Source: Melampsora larici-populina 98AG31 (Eukaryota > Basidiomycota > Pucciniomycetes > Pucciniales > Melampsoraceae). Taken from it: a DNA stretch of 14,565 nucleotides. Positions 1-9,418 of this stretch are shown one piece after another. Position numbers and translations under genes: made by a program. The stretch is from the NCBI RefSeq assembly GCF_000204055.1, contig NW_006768812.1, positions 351,724-366,288 of the forward strand. The letters run 5' to 3'. Each line of letters opens with the position of its first letter. Positions within the stretch are counted from its first letter, which is position 1. Below the pieces are notes generated by a model. The model was not told where the DNA came from. It did no database searches and was given only the letters and a program-made list of their open reading frames with translations.

Positions 1-2208
1 GAAATAGAGAGATTCATATTCAAAAAAATGAGATTTACAAAAAAAGGCTTTGAGGAAATAAAAAAACGCACGTTGACTTTTTCACCGCACTGATCTACAT
101 CTGTTCCTACAACTTCCCCTTCTTCGTCGATGCGGAATTGAAAGTGTGGTAAGAGGTTTATAAAGTACATCCTGAAGAACAGAAATACAAGTTAATCTTT
201 GATCAACAGTATCACGTCTCAAATCCTATTAGAAGAAAACTCACAAGATATATGTCATGATAAAACTCCATGCGAATCCAGCAATTACCCAAGCTAACTG
301 TTTGTAAAGTTGCTTCCAATTATGATCAACCCAACCGCCCCCAATGTTTGAGAATCCATCACTGGAAGCTCGGGATTTGCTTCCAAAGATTCCTGTGAGA
401 ATAAGACCTACGGCTCCTGTTCAAAAACGTGTAAGATATCATGATTTGATCGAATTAGTTATCGATGAAAATCGGCAAAGGCCTGGAAGTCTGACCTGAG
501 ACTGCATGACAGGCAAAAATATCCATAGCATCATCAAAGTTGAATAAATGTTTAAAGGCAGTGAGTAGGTTAGATATGGCTGCTGCCAAACCGCCAATGA
601 GTGCGGCAGCAGGCATGCCTACAAAACCTATGATGGTGGATTGGAAGATATATCGAAGTCAGAATACAGGTGAATTCCGTGAGATGGGCATAATCCTGAC
701 CAACCCGCTATAAAACAACCGTATGGTGAGCAATTTGAATCCCGAATCATTTCCAGGAATTCGATGAAGTTCACTTACCAGCTGGTGTAATGGCTACCAG
801 ACCGCACAAGGATCCAGTGGCCAACCCTACACAGGACCATTTACGTTCCAACCGAAAGTCACTGGTTTCGAAGATTGAAGAAGTAGCGTGAGCTTAATTT
901 GTGATGGAGTTTCTTGCTGCTGTCTTTTTTCACCAACATTAGCATCCAAACAATCCCGCCGACGGATCCAGCCACTTAAACCAGCAAGATCCAGCCCCGA
1001 CAAATGCAAAGCAACACTTCAATCACTATGGGATTTATACCCCGAGAAAGATATTCCTTACGATTAGTTACACATATTGCCAATGCTGCTTTTATGTTAG
1101 CAGCATATGCACTTCCACCGTTGAAACCAAGCCATCCGGCCCAAAGTAACGCGGTCCCAAGAACTATATGTGACGTGTTATGGGGCTTGAAATTGAGGAT
1201 ATGAGTTCCAAATCCTCGCCTACGACCAAGAAAGATGGAATAGGAAAGACCGGTTGCTCCCGAACATATCTCGATGGGTACTCCTCCCGCATAGTCCAAC
1301 ACTGCGAGGTATCATAGAGTTTATAGAACCGGTGAGGAATAAGTCTACTGCGAAGCATTCAACGCTTACTAATGAGCTGTTCTTACCACCCCACTTGAAT
1401 GCCCATCCATTTGGATTCCAAATCCAAGACACCAATGGACAGTACACTACTGTGGCCCAAGCAAAAACAAAAATCATAGAAGGGCCAATTCGTCCTCGTT
1501 CGGCCGCTGCACCAATTGCGACAGCTGGTACGAGTGCTGCGAACATGTTTTGATAGAGTGCAAAGACAATTCTGGGAATCTAGTTTTGGTCGTCAGGTTT
1601 CTTTCCTGTGATCTTGTTTTGGTGCTGCCTTCAACAATTCAGAAGGTTTAGGTTTACGAACTTACCTTGTTATTCGCGGCGGGTTCGGGTTGTTCCAAGA
1701 CACCTCGAAATATTATATGTTTCAAATTCCCAAGAAGTAATCCAGAACTTGAAGAAAAGGCAAGTGAGTCTATTGATGGAGAAAGGGGCATCACAATCGG
1801 GTCAGCAGTCGATCGGGAAGCCTATACCAAAAATTGGGAAAGTTGGAACAAAACTCACAGCCCCAAAACCACCATTGGACGGATACCACTGCCATTGAGA
1901 GAAAAGCAAGGAGAAGAAGTGATAAAGCGTTTTTACCGCGCACGAGGCCGCTGTACAAGAATCCTACCCCAGGGATCATAAGCCTGTCGTAAAACGAAGT
2001 CTATCCGTCAGATATTCAAGGATCAAATGGAACATACGCAAACCTACCATACCAATGCCGAACACGCTAGAACCCAAGCAATATCTCCAGGGCTATAAGC
2101 AATGATTTTTCCACTGTCAAGTGTTGCAATCAAATCAGTTCCTCCACCAGTGGTAGTGATATTGTTGTTTGAGTTGGAAGTTATACGGCCATAGGTTATG
2201 TTCGTCAT
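1..2208 (-). CDS. MEP/AMT-family ammonium transporter (10 visible exons, 3' end outside window)
   Basis: Imports ammonium across the plasma membrane; fungal MEP proteins are trimeric polytopic channels. Exons on the minus strand: 2208-2048, 1983-1859, 1769-1666, 1579-1387, 1301-1062, 974-938, 861-779, 627-496, 416-245, and 171 to about 72 or the window edge. All junction phases agree and give about 449 residues without a stop. The ATG at 2208 opens MTNITYGR. Family landmarks in order: MIPGVGFLYSGLVRGKN (about residues 56-72), AAAERGR (154-160), the ammonium-transporter signature from D197 (DYAGG..IEI) to R223, GWLGFNGGS, DFRLERKW, ITPAGFVG and ACHAVSG. The first twin-His position is Glu (E205), as in Mep1/Mep3-type proteins; the second, H355, is present. 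Introns are 64-151 nt. One donor (938/937) reads GTTGGT rather than GTAAGT, chosen because it restores WMLIDFRLERKW. The C-terminal tail is missing; a GTGCGT at 71 may be a further donor. Identification is firm; exact 3' splicing is not. Confidence 0.93.
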
Positions 2209-3187
2209 CGTTGAACGTTTACTTCTGAAGGACCACTGATGACAAGATCCTGAGGATGTTCACAAGCTCGGAATAAGCAACGATCAGAAAACAGAAATGG
2301 ATACCCTTGAGAAAGCAAGCACTCAACTAATGATCTAAATGGATGTGTATCATATATACTCTTCCATATACCATATATCCGCTACCTGCAGAAATATGAC
2401 TTGACGTTATACGTGTTCTCAATACTGCTGACTAGTAGCGGTAGGCGCCGGACAAAGCGGTCTGAAGATGCAAAAGCCAAAGAACCGCCACGACAGAACG
2501 TACGATGCGAGTTGGTTACACATGTATCAGCTCCAGAAAGCTTGCAACAGCAAACACATCTTCGGCAAAGACAGTGAAGAGAAAGACTGAATGCGGGCAA
2601 TCGCCAAAGGGTTCGGGTGTAGGCCGAGGCGTTCACGTCATGCATACTCGTTTTGTCCGGAAGCTATGAGCGAGCTTCGGCGATGCACTTTTGTGTACTC
2701 GTGAATGCACTGATTTTTTAAAAGCGACTTGCAGGTTTTTCAATTGGGCGCACCAAGCAAATTGTGCAAAGGGTTAACAGGTCATCAAACACCGTTAACA
2801 TCCCGATTCTAAAGAGAGCACACGAGCACGTGAGGCATATCTATCGTCATCGTATGTCGAATCTAAGGTACTCTTGAATTGAAAAGTTTGGACGGTCGTA
2901 ATGGCGCCAACCAGGCAAACGAGTTTATTGTGCTAGTGCTCTTGTGCTCCAGTTAATCCCCACCCTGCAATACATCCGAAGAGCCTTTGGAAGTTTGGCG
3001 TGGTGATACCCAAGAAGTATTCAATGTTTACCGACTCTGTTTGATCATTGTTGGCCGAGGTTCGAAGAGATTGGAGTCGAGTATGAATGAGGTGAATTAG
3101 AAAGAGAAAGAAAGCTAGAGACCAATCAACCTCAAACCCTTTTCTCGCTCATTTCCACTTCCACTTTGTCGACTCTATACACAAATA

Positions 3188-3230
3188 TGAGGTTACACAC
3201 ATGTGACAGGGCAGCTCCTTTCAAAGTGCA
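3188..3230 (+). repeat. Dispersed direct repeat, copy 1
   Basis: The segment starting TGAGGTTACAC and running through ACATGTGACAGGGCAG to CAAAGTGCA is closely matched at 6126-6179 in the same orientation. The second copy has about 11 extra bases (GTTAGAATCAC) after GGTTACAC. Both contain AGGGCAG, the first seven bases of the Harbinger-like terminal repeat at 6439, so these may be remnants of a related repeat family. That link is an inference. Confidence 0.6.
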
Positions 3231-4287
3231 GTCGAGCTTCTTTCATATCTTTCATCATTCCACCAATTCGACATTAACCTCTTCAGCATTGTACGTATTG
3301 GGGTATTCTTGTTCTGATTGTTATTGTACGACGCCTAGTTTTTGTGATCTGATTATTCGTGACTCACTCCCAGTTTCGCTTCGTGACCTTGGGCTTGCAC
3401 TGAGTCTGCACTACAAATCAAAACTTATGTACCTCGAAAGCAATCCCAAAAAACATGATGGCCGAAGCTCCACGCCTCTTTCTCTGATGCTCAGTCAGGC
3501 GGGCATGCAAGAATTCAAAAGGCGCAGTTGTATACTCCACTCGGAGGCTTAAAACTGAACGAATATTACGTTTTTCACTTTATCTGTGTGGTTTTGGTCC
3601 TTGTTCATCTTGAAAGCGAAAGTTTGTCTCAATCATGGCACACGATCACTCGAGATTGTCCTTCACGTTACCCTCACGATCAAAACTCTGGTACACCGGT
3701 CCCAATCTTCCGGAAAGGTTCTGAAGGGTGCCACGTCAGGTCGTCAACAGAAAAACACCCTATCAGACTGGCTCACGGAAGCTTATATTACATCTAGAAG
3801 CATGTAGGATTTAGAGTACATATCCACCATGAGGCTCTAGGATGTCGGATTCCTTGGTGGTGTCTTCAACAGCCAAACTTCAACTCTTTGACACGTATCT
3901 TGGTGATGATGAGAGCGATATAAATGCGCAGATTGATCCCTCACGTGTTGCTTACTAAATAAAAACCATCTTACTTTTTTGGTTTTGGAACTGAAACTCT
4001 ACCGCATCCACCACAAACCTTTCATCGTCAAAGTTAAGTGGAAGCCAATTCAGTCACGAAAAACTCGTTACAAAGTCACAGTCAACTCAGCTCAGCCTCT
4101 GGATCACCTGGAGGCATCAATTTCAAAGAGTCTGCCACGATTAAGAGATGTGGCATCGGGCAGAGTAAAAACATATGAAACGCTTCCGGAATCATCCGCT
4201 CTCATGATAAGCAATCATCTTTCAGGTGTTGTCCCGAGGCCACGTAACATGAATGTGGAAACAAGTGGGATCGCTCTCGTTGCTCTT

Positions 4288-4295
4288 TATAAATA
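4288..4295 (+). promoter_or_regulatory. TATA-box-like motif
   Basis: TATAAATA is followed about 15 nt later by CAACTTCAACC, resembling a core promoter facing the OTU frame. The nearest candidate start codon (4704) is roughly 410 bp downstream, so the leader would be long. Sequence-only guess. Confidence 0.22.
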
Positions 4296-4703
4296 CTCGC
4301 CAACTTCAACCGGATTCTGATCGGCTTTGCTGTGGCCTGTTCTATGATCTTCTTTCTGCCGTTCTTTGAACAATCATTCGCGATCTACTAATACTCACAA
4401 CCAATTACGCTATCAAGAACTTCATCCTACATTATTGTTTTTACAATATCCGCTCATTACATTAAGTGTTGTGCACACGTGAGCTGCGAGAAAAAATTGT
4501 CTGTCATTATGCTTTTGAAATCAACTAACCCTTCTTCATTTTTTTGGTAACAATTTGGAAACAGTTTTCCTTAGCTAGTTATCCGTGTATCTTCCTGGTG
4601 TTCTCTTCTTCAAGGGGGACTGTGTATCAATTTCGATTTCAGGGATATTTTAGTCCAAAAGTTGATTAACTTTCAGTAGAAAAAGGAATCAGGTTGCCAC
4701 AAA

Positions 4704-4777
4704 ATGCTTCTCAAGGGGTTATGGGTTTCAGCTCTATTTTTAATTACAGATTTTGCAAATACTGGGATAAAGGGCAA
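4704..4777 (+). other. Candidate first exon encoding a signal-peptide-like N-terminus
   Basis: An ATG at 4704 in a favourable context (CCACAAAATG) opens MLLKGLWVSALFLITDF, a short positive start followed by a hydrophobic stretch, as in a signal peptide or anchor. A good donor GTAAGA begins at 4778, and TAA follows in frame at 4779 if it is not spliced. Using the AG at 4815-4816 keeps the frame and joins it to the OTU coding frame. That intron would be only 39 nt and lacks a strong pyrimidine tract, so the link is tentative. Alternatives are an unrelated short frame or a different upstream exon. Confidence 0.3.
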
Positions 4778-4802
4778 GTAAGATTGACTTGGGTGTTGGC
4801 TT

Positions 4803-5351
4803 GTGAACGTGAAGAGCTCATATGTTGATTCATTCTCATCCTCATTAGGAATATCTGCTGGTTACCGAACAGCAAACCGAGAGCTCCTGAATCTTTACAA
4901 AGATCATGATATTGTTTATGATGAAGCTATACAGGGAAGTAGTGCTTTCAAACTTGCAGGTCTCGAAGATTTCTCTATCACAGACTATGTCGAGGGTGAC
5001 GGGAACTGCCAATTTCGAGCAGTATCTTTGATAGCGTACGGACATCAAAATTACCACAAATGGCTTAGAGGGGAGGCTGTTGCCCACTTAAGGGAACACC
5101 CAGATTGGTACAGGCCATCTGTTGCAGGAGACTGGCAGGAATACTTGCAGGAAATGGCCCAAGATGGGACGTACGGGGACGATCACACCTTGACCGCCAT
5201 GGCTTTTGATCTTCTACGCAAGTTTGTAGTGCTTAAGGAGACCAATGGTGATGTTGATATCTTTGAGAAGTCGTGGGATAATATTTCCAGCGGGACAGCT
5301 TTTCTCTCCCTAAGAAATCAGCATTATGAGGTCATTTTCAGAGATTGGTAG
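4803..5351 (+). CDS. OTU-domain cysteine protease (deubiquitinase-like), 5' end unresolved
   Basis: The frame encodes an OTU fold, whose members cleave ubiquitin or ubiquitin-like chains. Counting from 4803, the catalytic block DYVEGDGNCQFRAVS places Asp66 and the nucleophile Cys69. AQDGTYGDDHTLTAMA (about residues 119-134) matches the conserved GTWGD..TL segment with Tyr for Trp. NQHYEVI supplies catalytic His174. The protein ends in RDW before a TAG. All three core residues are present, so it could be active. The frame stays open only back to a stop at 4785, and no ATG occurs before residue 118; position 4803 is a GTG, so the true start must lie in an upstream exon, possibly 4704-4777. OTU domains in fungal genomes are either cellular deubiquitinases or parts of transposon proteins; no transposase frame adjoins this one, so I cannot choose. 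Domain call firm, gene model incomplete. Confidence 0.8.
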   Translation: MNVKSSYVDSFSSSLGISAGYRTANRELLNLYKDHDIVYDEAIQGSSAFKLAGLEDFSITDYVEGDGNCQFRAVSLIAYGHQNYHKWLRGEAVAHLREHPDWYRPSVAGDWQEYLQEMAQDGTYGDDHTLTAMAFDLLRKFVVLKETNGDVDIFEKSWDNISSGTAFLSLRNQHYEVIFRDW

Positions 5352-6125
5352 ACCATCTCCCCTTCTTGGGATACTCCGGGAGTTTTCTCTTGATTTCCTC
5401 CTCGGCACTACATGTTGTTAGAGACAGGTGATAAAAACACTTACATCAGTTCTCCCTATTTACGTAGTCTGAGGTGCTGGGTTTTGGAGTACTGGAGCCT
5501 GAGGTGGTGATGGAAAAAGTCTCCGGACAACAAAAGTTATCTTATTGTATCTTGAAAACTCAAAACAACTTCACACTTTGCTTTGTTTCAATTTTTTTCT
5601 TGAATCTTGCTATACTTTTGTAGTATGTTGGTCTTCTTGTCTATGCCAGTGTAACTCACGAGTGCTCATTAATTAAATCTCATCAAAACTTGATAGTGGC
5701 TATACACAAAGCTCACCTACTCCTTAGTGTAGAAAATTGAATTTCATCTATGAGCCAAGTCACTGTTTCTTTGCTCATACTTTTGCTATGGTGAGATGTC
5801 CTAGGGATCTGTCGGAGATGTATTAGCCCCGCCCGTATCCCCAGATGATTCTGAAAACGGAGTTCTTTTCACAGATTTGGCACTACTTGACCACTAAACC
5901 ACCGGCTCACTTAACATATGTGAGCAGAAAAATCAAGGCCAGTTTTGGACATGAAAAGTAGACAAAAACAATCAATTTTCACGATCTATTCTCAGTCAAT
6001 GAGACATTAACATGTTCAACACTATATGATTCGAGTCAAGTGCAGTCTGGGTCAGCTGGGGTTTTTTCCAAACCGGGTCTACTTTGCACGGTGTTACTTT
6101 GACCCACCCCGCTTTTGTCTTTACG
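5352..6125. other. Intergenic stretch, nothing recognisable
   Basis: AT-rich DNA after the OTU stop codon. No frame of convincing length, no RNA gene and no splice-linked exons were seen on either strand. The first part presumably holds the 3' UTR of the OTU transcript, but no specific terminator can be named. Confidence 0.5.
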
Positions 6126-6179
6126 TGAGGTTACACGTTAGAATCACACATGTGACAGGGCAGCCGTTGTCAAAGTGCA
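6126..6179 (+). repeat. Dispersed direct repeat, copy 2
   Basis: Matches 3188-3230 apart from an 11-base insertion and scattered substitutions. It shares GGTTACAC, ACATGTGACAGGGCAG and TCAAAGTGCA. It ends just before the 119-bp tandem duplication that abuts the left end of the Harbinger-like element. Confidence 0.6.
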
Positions 6180-6191
6180 AGCTTGGGTATC

Positions 6192-6427
6192 TCGAGATGA
6201 CGTAGTTAGCCTTGGTTATACAAAAGCGATGGGCAAAGAGTGATTTCAACATTGGATGCTTCTGAATGGGTTCCATACCTAAATCAAGGATTTAACTGTT
6301 TCAAAAGTTTTCGAGATGACGCAGTTCTTTTGTTAAACAAAAGCGATAGGCAAAAGTACTTAGAGCATTGGATGCTTTTGAATGGGTTACATGCCTTAAG
6401 TGGAGAATTTAGGTGTTCCAAAAGCGG
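6192..6427 (+). repeat. Two diverged tandem copies of a ~119-bp unit
   Basis: Copy A (6192-6310) and copy B (6311-6427) both begin TCGAGATGACG. They share ACAAAAGCGAT, GGCAAA, CATTGGATGCTT and TGAATGGGTT, and end in TTCCAAAAG or TTTCAAAAG. The period is 119 bp. Many differences show the duplication is old. A 64-codon frame without an ATG start crosses it (6240-6434), but the period is not a multiple of three, so coding is unlikely. Confidence 0.7.
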
Positions 6428-6435
6428 GGTGTAAG

Positions 6436-6438
6436 ATT
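6436..6438. other. Left target-site duplication (ATT)
   Basis: ATT immediately precedes the left terminal repeat and recurs directly after the right one at 13933-13935. A 3-bp duplication is what PIF/Harbinger insertions make, although the usual sequence is TWA. Confidence 0.6.
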
Positions 6439-6456
6439 AGGGCAGTTCAAGTTTGA
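6439..6456 (+). repeat. Left terminal inverted repeat, 18 bp
   Basis: AGGGCAGTTCAAGTTTGA is identical over 18 bases to the reverse complement of 13915-13932. The outer GGGCA core suits the G/C-rich ends of PIF/Harbinger elements. Confidence 0.9.
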
Positions 6457-6461
6457 GATTC

Positions 6462-6540
6462 CGAGCAGTTGAAAAAAAGGAAGCGAGCAGGTTTTTAAAG
6501 ACACGAGCACGCGTAAAAAGCCTGCTCGAATTCCTTAAAA
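6462..6540. repeat. Left subterminal repeats with an inverted repeat
   Basis: CGAGCA occurs at about 6463, 6484 and 6503, and again inverted in CCTGCTCG at 6521-6528. CGAGCAGG at 6484-6491 pairs with 6521-6528, and the arms continue into T/A runs. CCTTAAAA follows at about 6533. The right end has the same CGAGC and CCTTAAAA words, so these are candidate binding sites for the transposase or the Myb-like protein. The binding role is inferred. Confidence 0.55.
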
Positions 6541-6812
6541 TGTCGTAAATATAAGTTACAACGCCTTTGAGATAAAGGCACAAATGAGTCCAACAGACAT
6601 TTTTTTTTGCCAATGCTCAATGATCAACCATGAAACCTCAATCTCTCTCCACTGGTACAGGGATCAGACTCAGAGCCAACTTGATTTCTGAGTGAAGAGG
6701 CTCCACATCTCAGCCTTACATCATCATCATCATCATCTTGGACCAGAACACCAATCAAAGTAAATCAAACCTCTCCTACCTGAACCATCTCGAATCAGTT
6801 CGATGGCCTCGA

Positions 6813-8207
6813 ATGTCAGAACGAGCAAAGACGCTCCGTGATCTCACTGACCTGTGTATCTTTGCACATGCGGAATCGCCCCTTTCACTACCTGGGATAG
6901 ATGGAGCCGAAGACACGGAAGATTTTCCCACTGATGGCAGTTTGTTCTACCCCGACAATCCTGAGATGGCTGAAGTCTACGATCACCTGTTTGACAGCGA
7001 AGATGAATGGGCCGAATGCCTTATGTTGGTTTCAAACACAAGATATCTGGTCCCACGATTTCGCGCTCCTCTAGCCAGTCCCTTCAATTTAAACGACATG
7101 TTACGCGATAGACGTACTGATTTTCAACAGGCTATGAGAACATCTCCTGAGGGCTTCAACGCCCTTCTTGCGTTGATAGAAGACCACCCAGCTTTCTTTT
7201 CATCTAGCCGGAATCCACCACCACCTATTGAACAACAGCTTGCGATCACCTTGGAGCGCTTAGGCAGCAACGGAAATGGTGCCTCCGTCGGTAGATTTGC
7301 TCGAAACTATAAAGTCAGCCGTGGAGCTATCATCAACTGTACACGCCGGGTCATCAAAGCAATCTTAGATCGAGGCAAATCTTACCTTCAATGGCCAAAC
7401 AGCAAAAGGCGTAAGGCCATCTCTCATGTACTCGACGCCAAAGGCTTTCCGGGATGTGTTGGGTTTGTTGATGGGACAACTATCCCCTTATTTCAAAGAC
7501 CTGGAGTTGATGGAGAGGTGTTCTTCGATCGGAAGCATAGATATTCCATCAATGTCCAAATTATCTGTGATTGTGATCGAAGAATCACTTACGTCTATGC
7601 TGGGTGGCCAGGATCATGTTGTGATAGTACGGTGTACAACAAAACCGACATTGCCAACAATCCAGATAAATACTTTGATGAAGGTAAGTTTTTTGACCTC
7701 CTATCCGCGTGATTCATACTGACTCATTCCTATTCATGTGTTTCAGGCCAGTACCTCATCGCAGACTCTGCGTATACACCAACCAAGACAGTTGTCCCAT
7801 CTTACAAAGGGCAAGCTGCAGAGGTTAGCAGGAATCGCGACTTCAACTGGTGCGTAGCCAAAGTACGAGTATGTAACGAGCACTCCATTGGGGTTTGTAA
7901 GCTCCGCTGGGCCTAACTACAGTGCTTACGCCTAGCATTGAACAATCCGGAAGACATGGCACACATTCTAGATTGGATTCGGGTTTGTGTGATACTTAAT
8001 AACATGCTCGCAAACCTGGGAAATGCGTGGGATGATATTGCACAAGAAATCATCGATAATGAAATTGATCAGCCAGCTGTCACAAATTTGGAAGACATGG
8101 ATTTAGATGCTGATGTGGTGGAGCGCGGAAGAGCAATGAGGGAATTTGTGCGTGATCATGCTGTTGCTTACAGCTGGCAAAGTGGCGTCCTTCCCATTAT
8201 TGATTAA
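6813..8207 (+). CDS. PIF/Harbinger (DDE_4-type) transposase, interrupted by an in-frame stop
   Basis: Cuts and joins the element ends in the nucleus. Exon 1 runs to 7683, a 63-nt GT-AG intron (7684-7746) follows, then exon 2 from 7747. The first in-frame ATG is 6813; the frame is open back to 6696 without an ATG, so an upstream exon is possible. About 444 codons from 6813, normal for the family. A helix-turn-helix-like stretch (LGSNGNGASVGRFARNYKVS, about residues 150-185) precedes the nuclease fold. Catalytic residues: Asp220 in GFVDGTT, Asp271 in WPGSCCDSTVY, Glu335 in VCNEHSIG. After KLRWA comes TAA at 7914-7916 in the same frame as the downstream ALNNPEDMAHILDWIRVCVI tail, which stays open to 8207. 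Either this is a decayed copy, or 7897-7935 (39 nt, 13 codons, GT...CTAAC...TAG) is spliced out. Family identity is firm; function is doubtful. Confidence 0.88.
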
Positions 8208-8692
8208 AATCGTAGCTCCTTTTTGTTTTCATGTTGAAGATGTGTGTGGGAATTCCATTGAATACTTCTCTCTCAAAAAACTTTAGTAACTGATGATACC
8301 TATTGAATAGTTCTCTCTCGAAAAACTTTTGTTTAATGCTTCTCAATCTCGAAGTTCATGCAAACAAAAAAGATTCATTTCAAAACGTTTTTTTGATTTA
8401 CAAAAGAGTCCACTCACAAAAGAAGAAAGGAAATATACATTTGTTTTATTTTTTAATGAAGTAGAATTTTTTTATGTTTCAAAGTTTTTGTAATGAAGCA
8501 GAAGATTTTTTTCGGATTTTTAAACTTTTTGCACTCTACACTAAGTGAAGGAGAAAAAAAGTGGGCGTCTATGGAGTAAAAATTTGTGCATTATTCTAAA
8601 ATATCCTTGAATAATGACCCTGAGCAATCAGATTAACTAGGTGGTGGTAATTTCAGATGGTGATTGGATGTTGTAACATAACACACGTTTGA
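8208..8692. other. AT-rich region after the transposase, no gene
   Basis: T- and A-run-rich DNA follows the transposase stop, including CTCTCTC..AAAAAACTTT repeated near 8267 and 8314. It likely includes the transposase 3' UTR. No open frame or RNA gene is visible. Confidence 0.5.
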
Positions 8693-8790
8693 TTTGAAAA
8701 GTGGTGATTGGCTGATTTTGATCGATTGCTTGACTTGAAAGTTTGAAAAGTGGTGATTGGGTGATTTTGATCGATTACTTGACTTGAAAG
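8693..8790 (+). repeat. 49-bp tandem duplication
   Basis: Two near-identical 49-bp copies, 8693-8741 and 8742-8790. Both begin TTTGAAAAGTGGTGATTGG and end CTTGACTTGAAAG. Only about two positions differ, suggesting a recent duplication. Minus-strand frames over this area are low-complexity and not considered genes. Confidence 0.8.
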
Positions 8791-8983
8791 ATGAGACCGA
8801 AAACAAAATGGTTTTGCAGCAACTAGAAGAGGAGGGTGAATGTTGTATGAATTCGCTTTTTTGACTTGATAGATAGGTTGAAACAGTGATGTGATTTCTA
8901 GAATCACTAAGGAATTCGATAACTTTGATTTGATGTTTCAGTAGGTTGATTGTTTTGAAAACTTTGATTTTTGTTGTGATTTG

Positions 8984-9240
8984 TCTTGAATTGATGAAAT
9001 ACCGGTAAGGAAATAATGAAATCGACGATTGAAAGATAATAAGGTTGACTGATTGAATTCGAAAAACAACACCGGTAAGGAAGATACTGCAAAGTACGAA
9101 TGCGGGTTGAAGTCTTGAATTGATGAAATACCGGCAAGGAAATAATGAAACTGACTGATTAAATAATAAAATTGACAATTGAAAGATAATAAGGTTGACT
9201 GATTGAATTCGAAAAACAACGCCGGTAAGGAAGATACTGT
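8984..9240 (+). repeat. Direct duplication of a ~107-128 bp unit
   Basis: Copy 1 (8984-9090) and copy 2 (9113-9240) share TCTTGAATTGATGAAATACC at the start and GGTAAGGAAGATACTG at the end. Copy 2 has about 21 extra bases in the middle (a TGACTGATTAAATAATAAAA-type insertion). The pair lies between the two convergent transposon genes. Confidence 0.75.
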
Positions 9241-9418
9241 AATAAATAAACTGATATACTGTGATAAATAAACTGATTGATGACTAATGAATGAGAGCAA
9301 AAATAATAGTTAAAATCTTGAAGTGATGAAATAAATAAAAAACGATTGAAGACTTTGACAGGAGAATCAAATCAAAACTGTTCAAATGAAATAAAAGTAT
9401 CAAAATCAGAAAAGGACA

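Larger units (their letters stand above)
2209..4703. other. Intergenic stretch, no supported gene
   Basis: Between the transporter start and the OTU region I see no recognisable protein. Open frames exist, for example 3187-3552 (121 codons from an ATG) and 3979-4320 (no ATG start), but they match no family I know and lack splice-linked neighbours. The stretch just before 3166 is pyrimidine-rich, as fungal promoters or leaders often are. A short repeat at 3188-3230 recurs at 6126-6179. The 5' part presumably holds the transporter promoter. No convincing nitrogen-regulatory GATA cluster is visible close to its ATG; the one CTATC I noted lies about 630 bp away near 2838. Confidence 0.5.

Noticed and set aside
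1254..1981. Plus-strand open frames of 96-104 codons
   Set aside because: They lie antisense to the well-supported transporter exons and match no family.
2382..2645. Minus-strand 87-codon Cys-rich frame with an ATG
   Set aside because: The Cys run suggested a small secreted protein, but there is no clear signal peptide, no recognisable family and no splice context.
3166..4320. Plus-strand frames of 73-128 codons (3187-3552, 3586-3807, 3979-4320)
   Set aside because: No recognised domain; the first overlaps a dispersed repeat and the last lacks an ATG. Their length is compatible with chance.
6437..6439. TTA as target duplication, the usual Harbinger form
   Set aside because: TTA precedes GGGCAG on the left, but TAT follows CTGCCC on the right. 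Only ATT with an 18-bp terminus matches on both sides.
8693..9240. Repeat array as CRISPR
   Set aside because: The copies are few, long, adjacent and degenerate, without regular spacers, and the DNA is eukaryotic.
8633..9300. Minus-strand Ser/Phe/Ile-rich frames up to 181 codons
   Set aside because: They arise from translating the 49-bp and ~120-bp duplications and are low-complexity.
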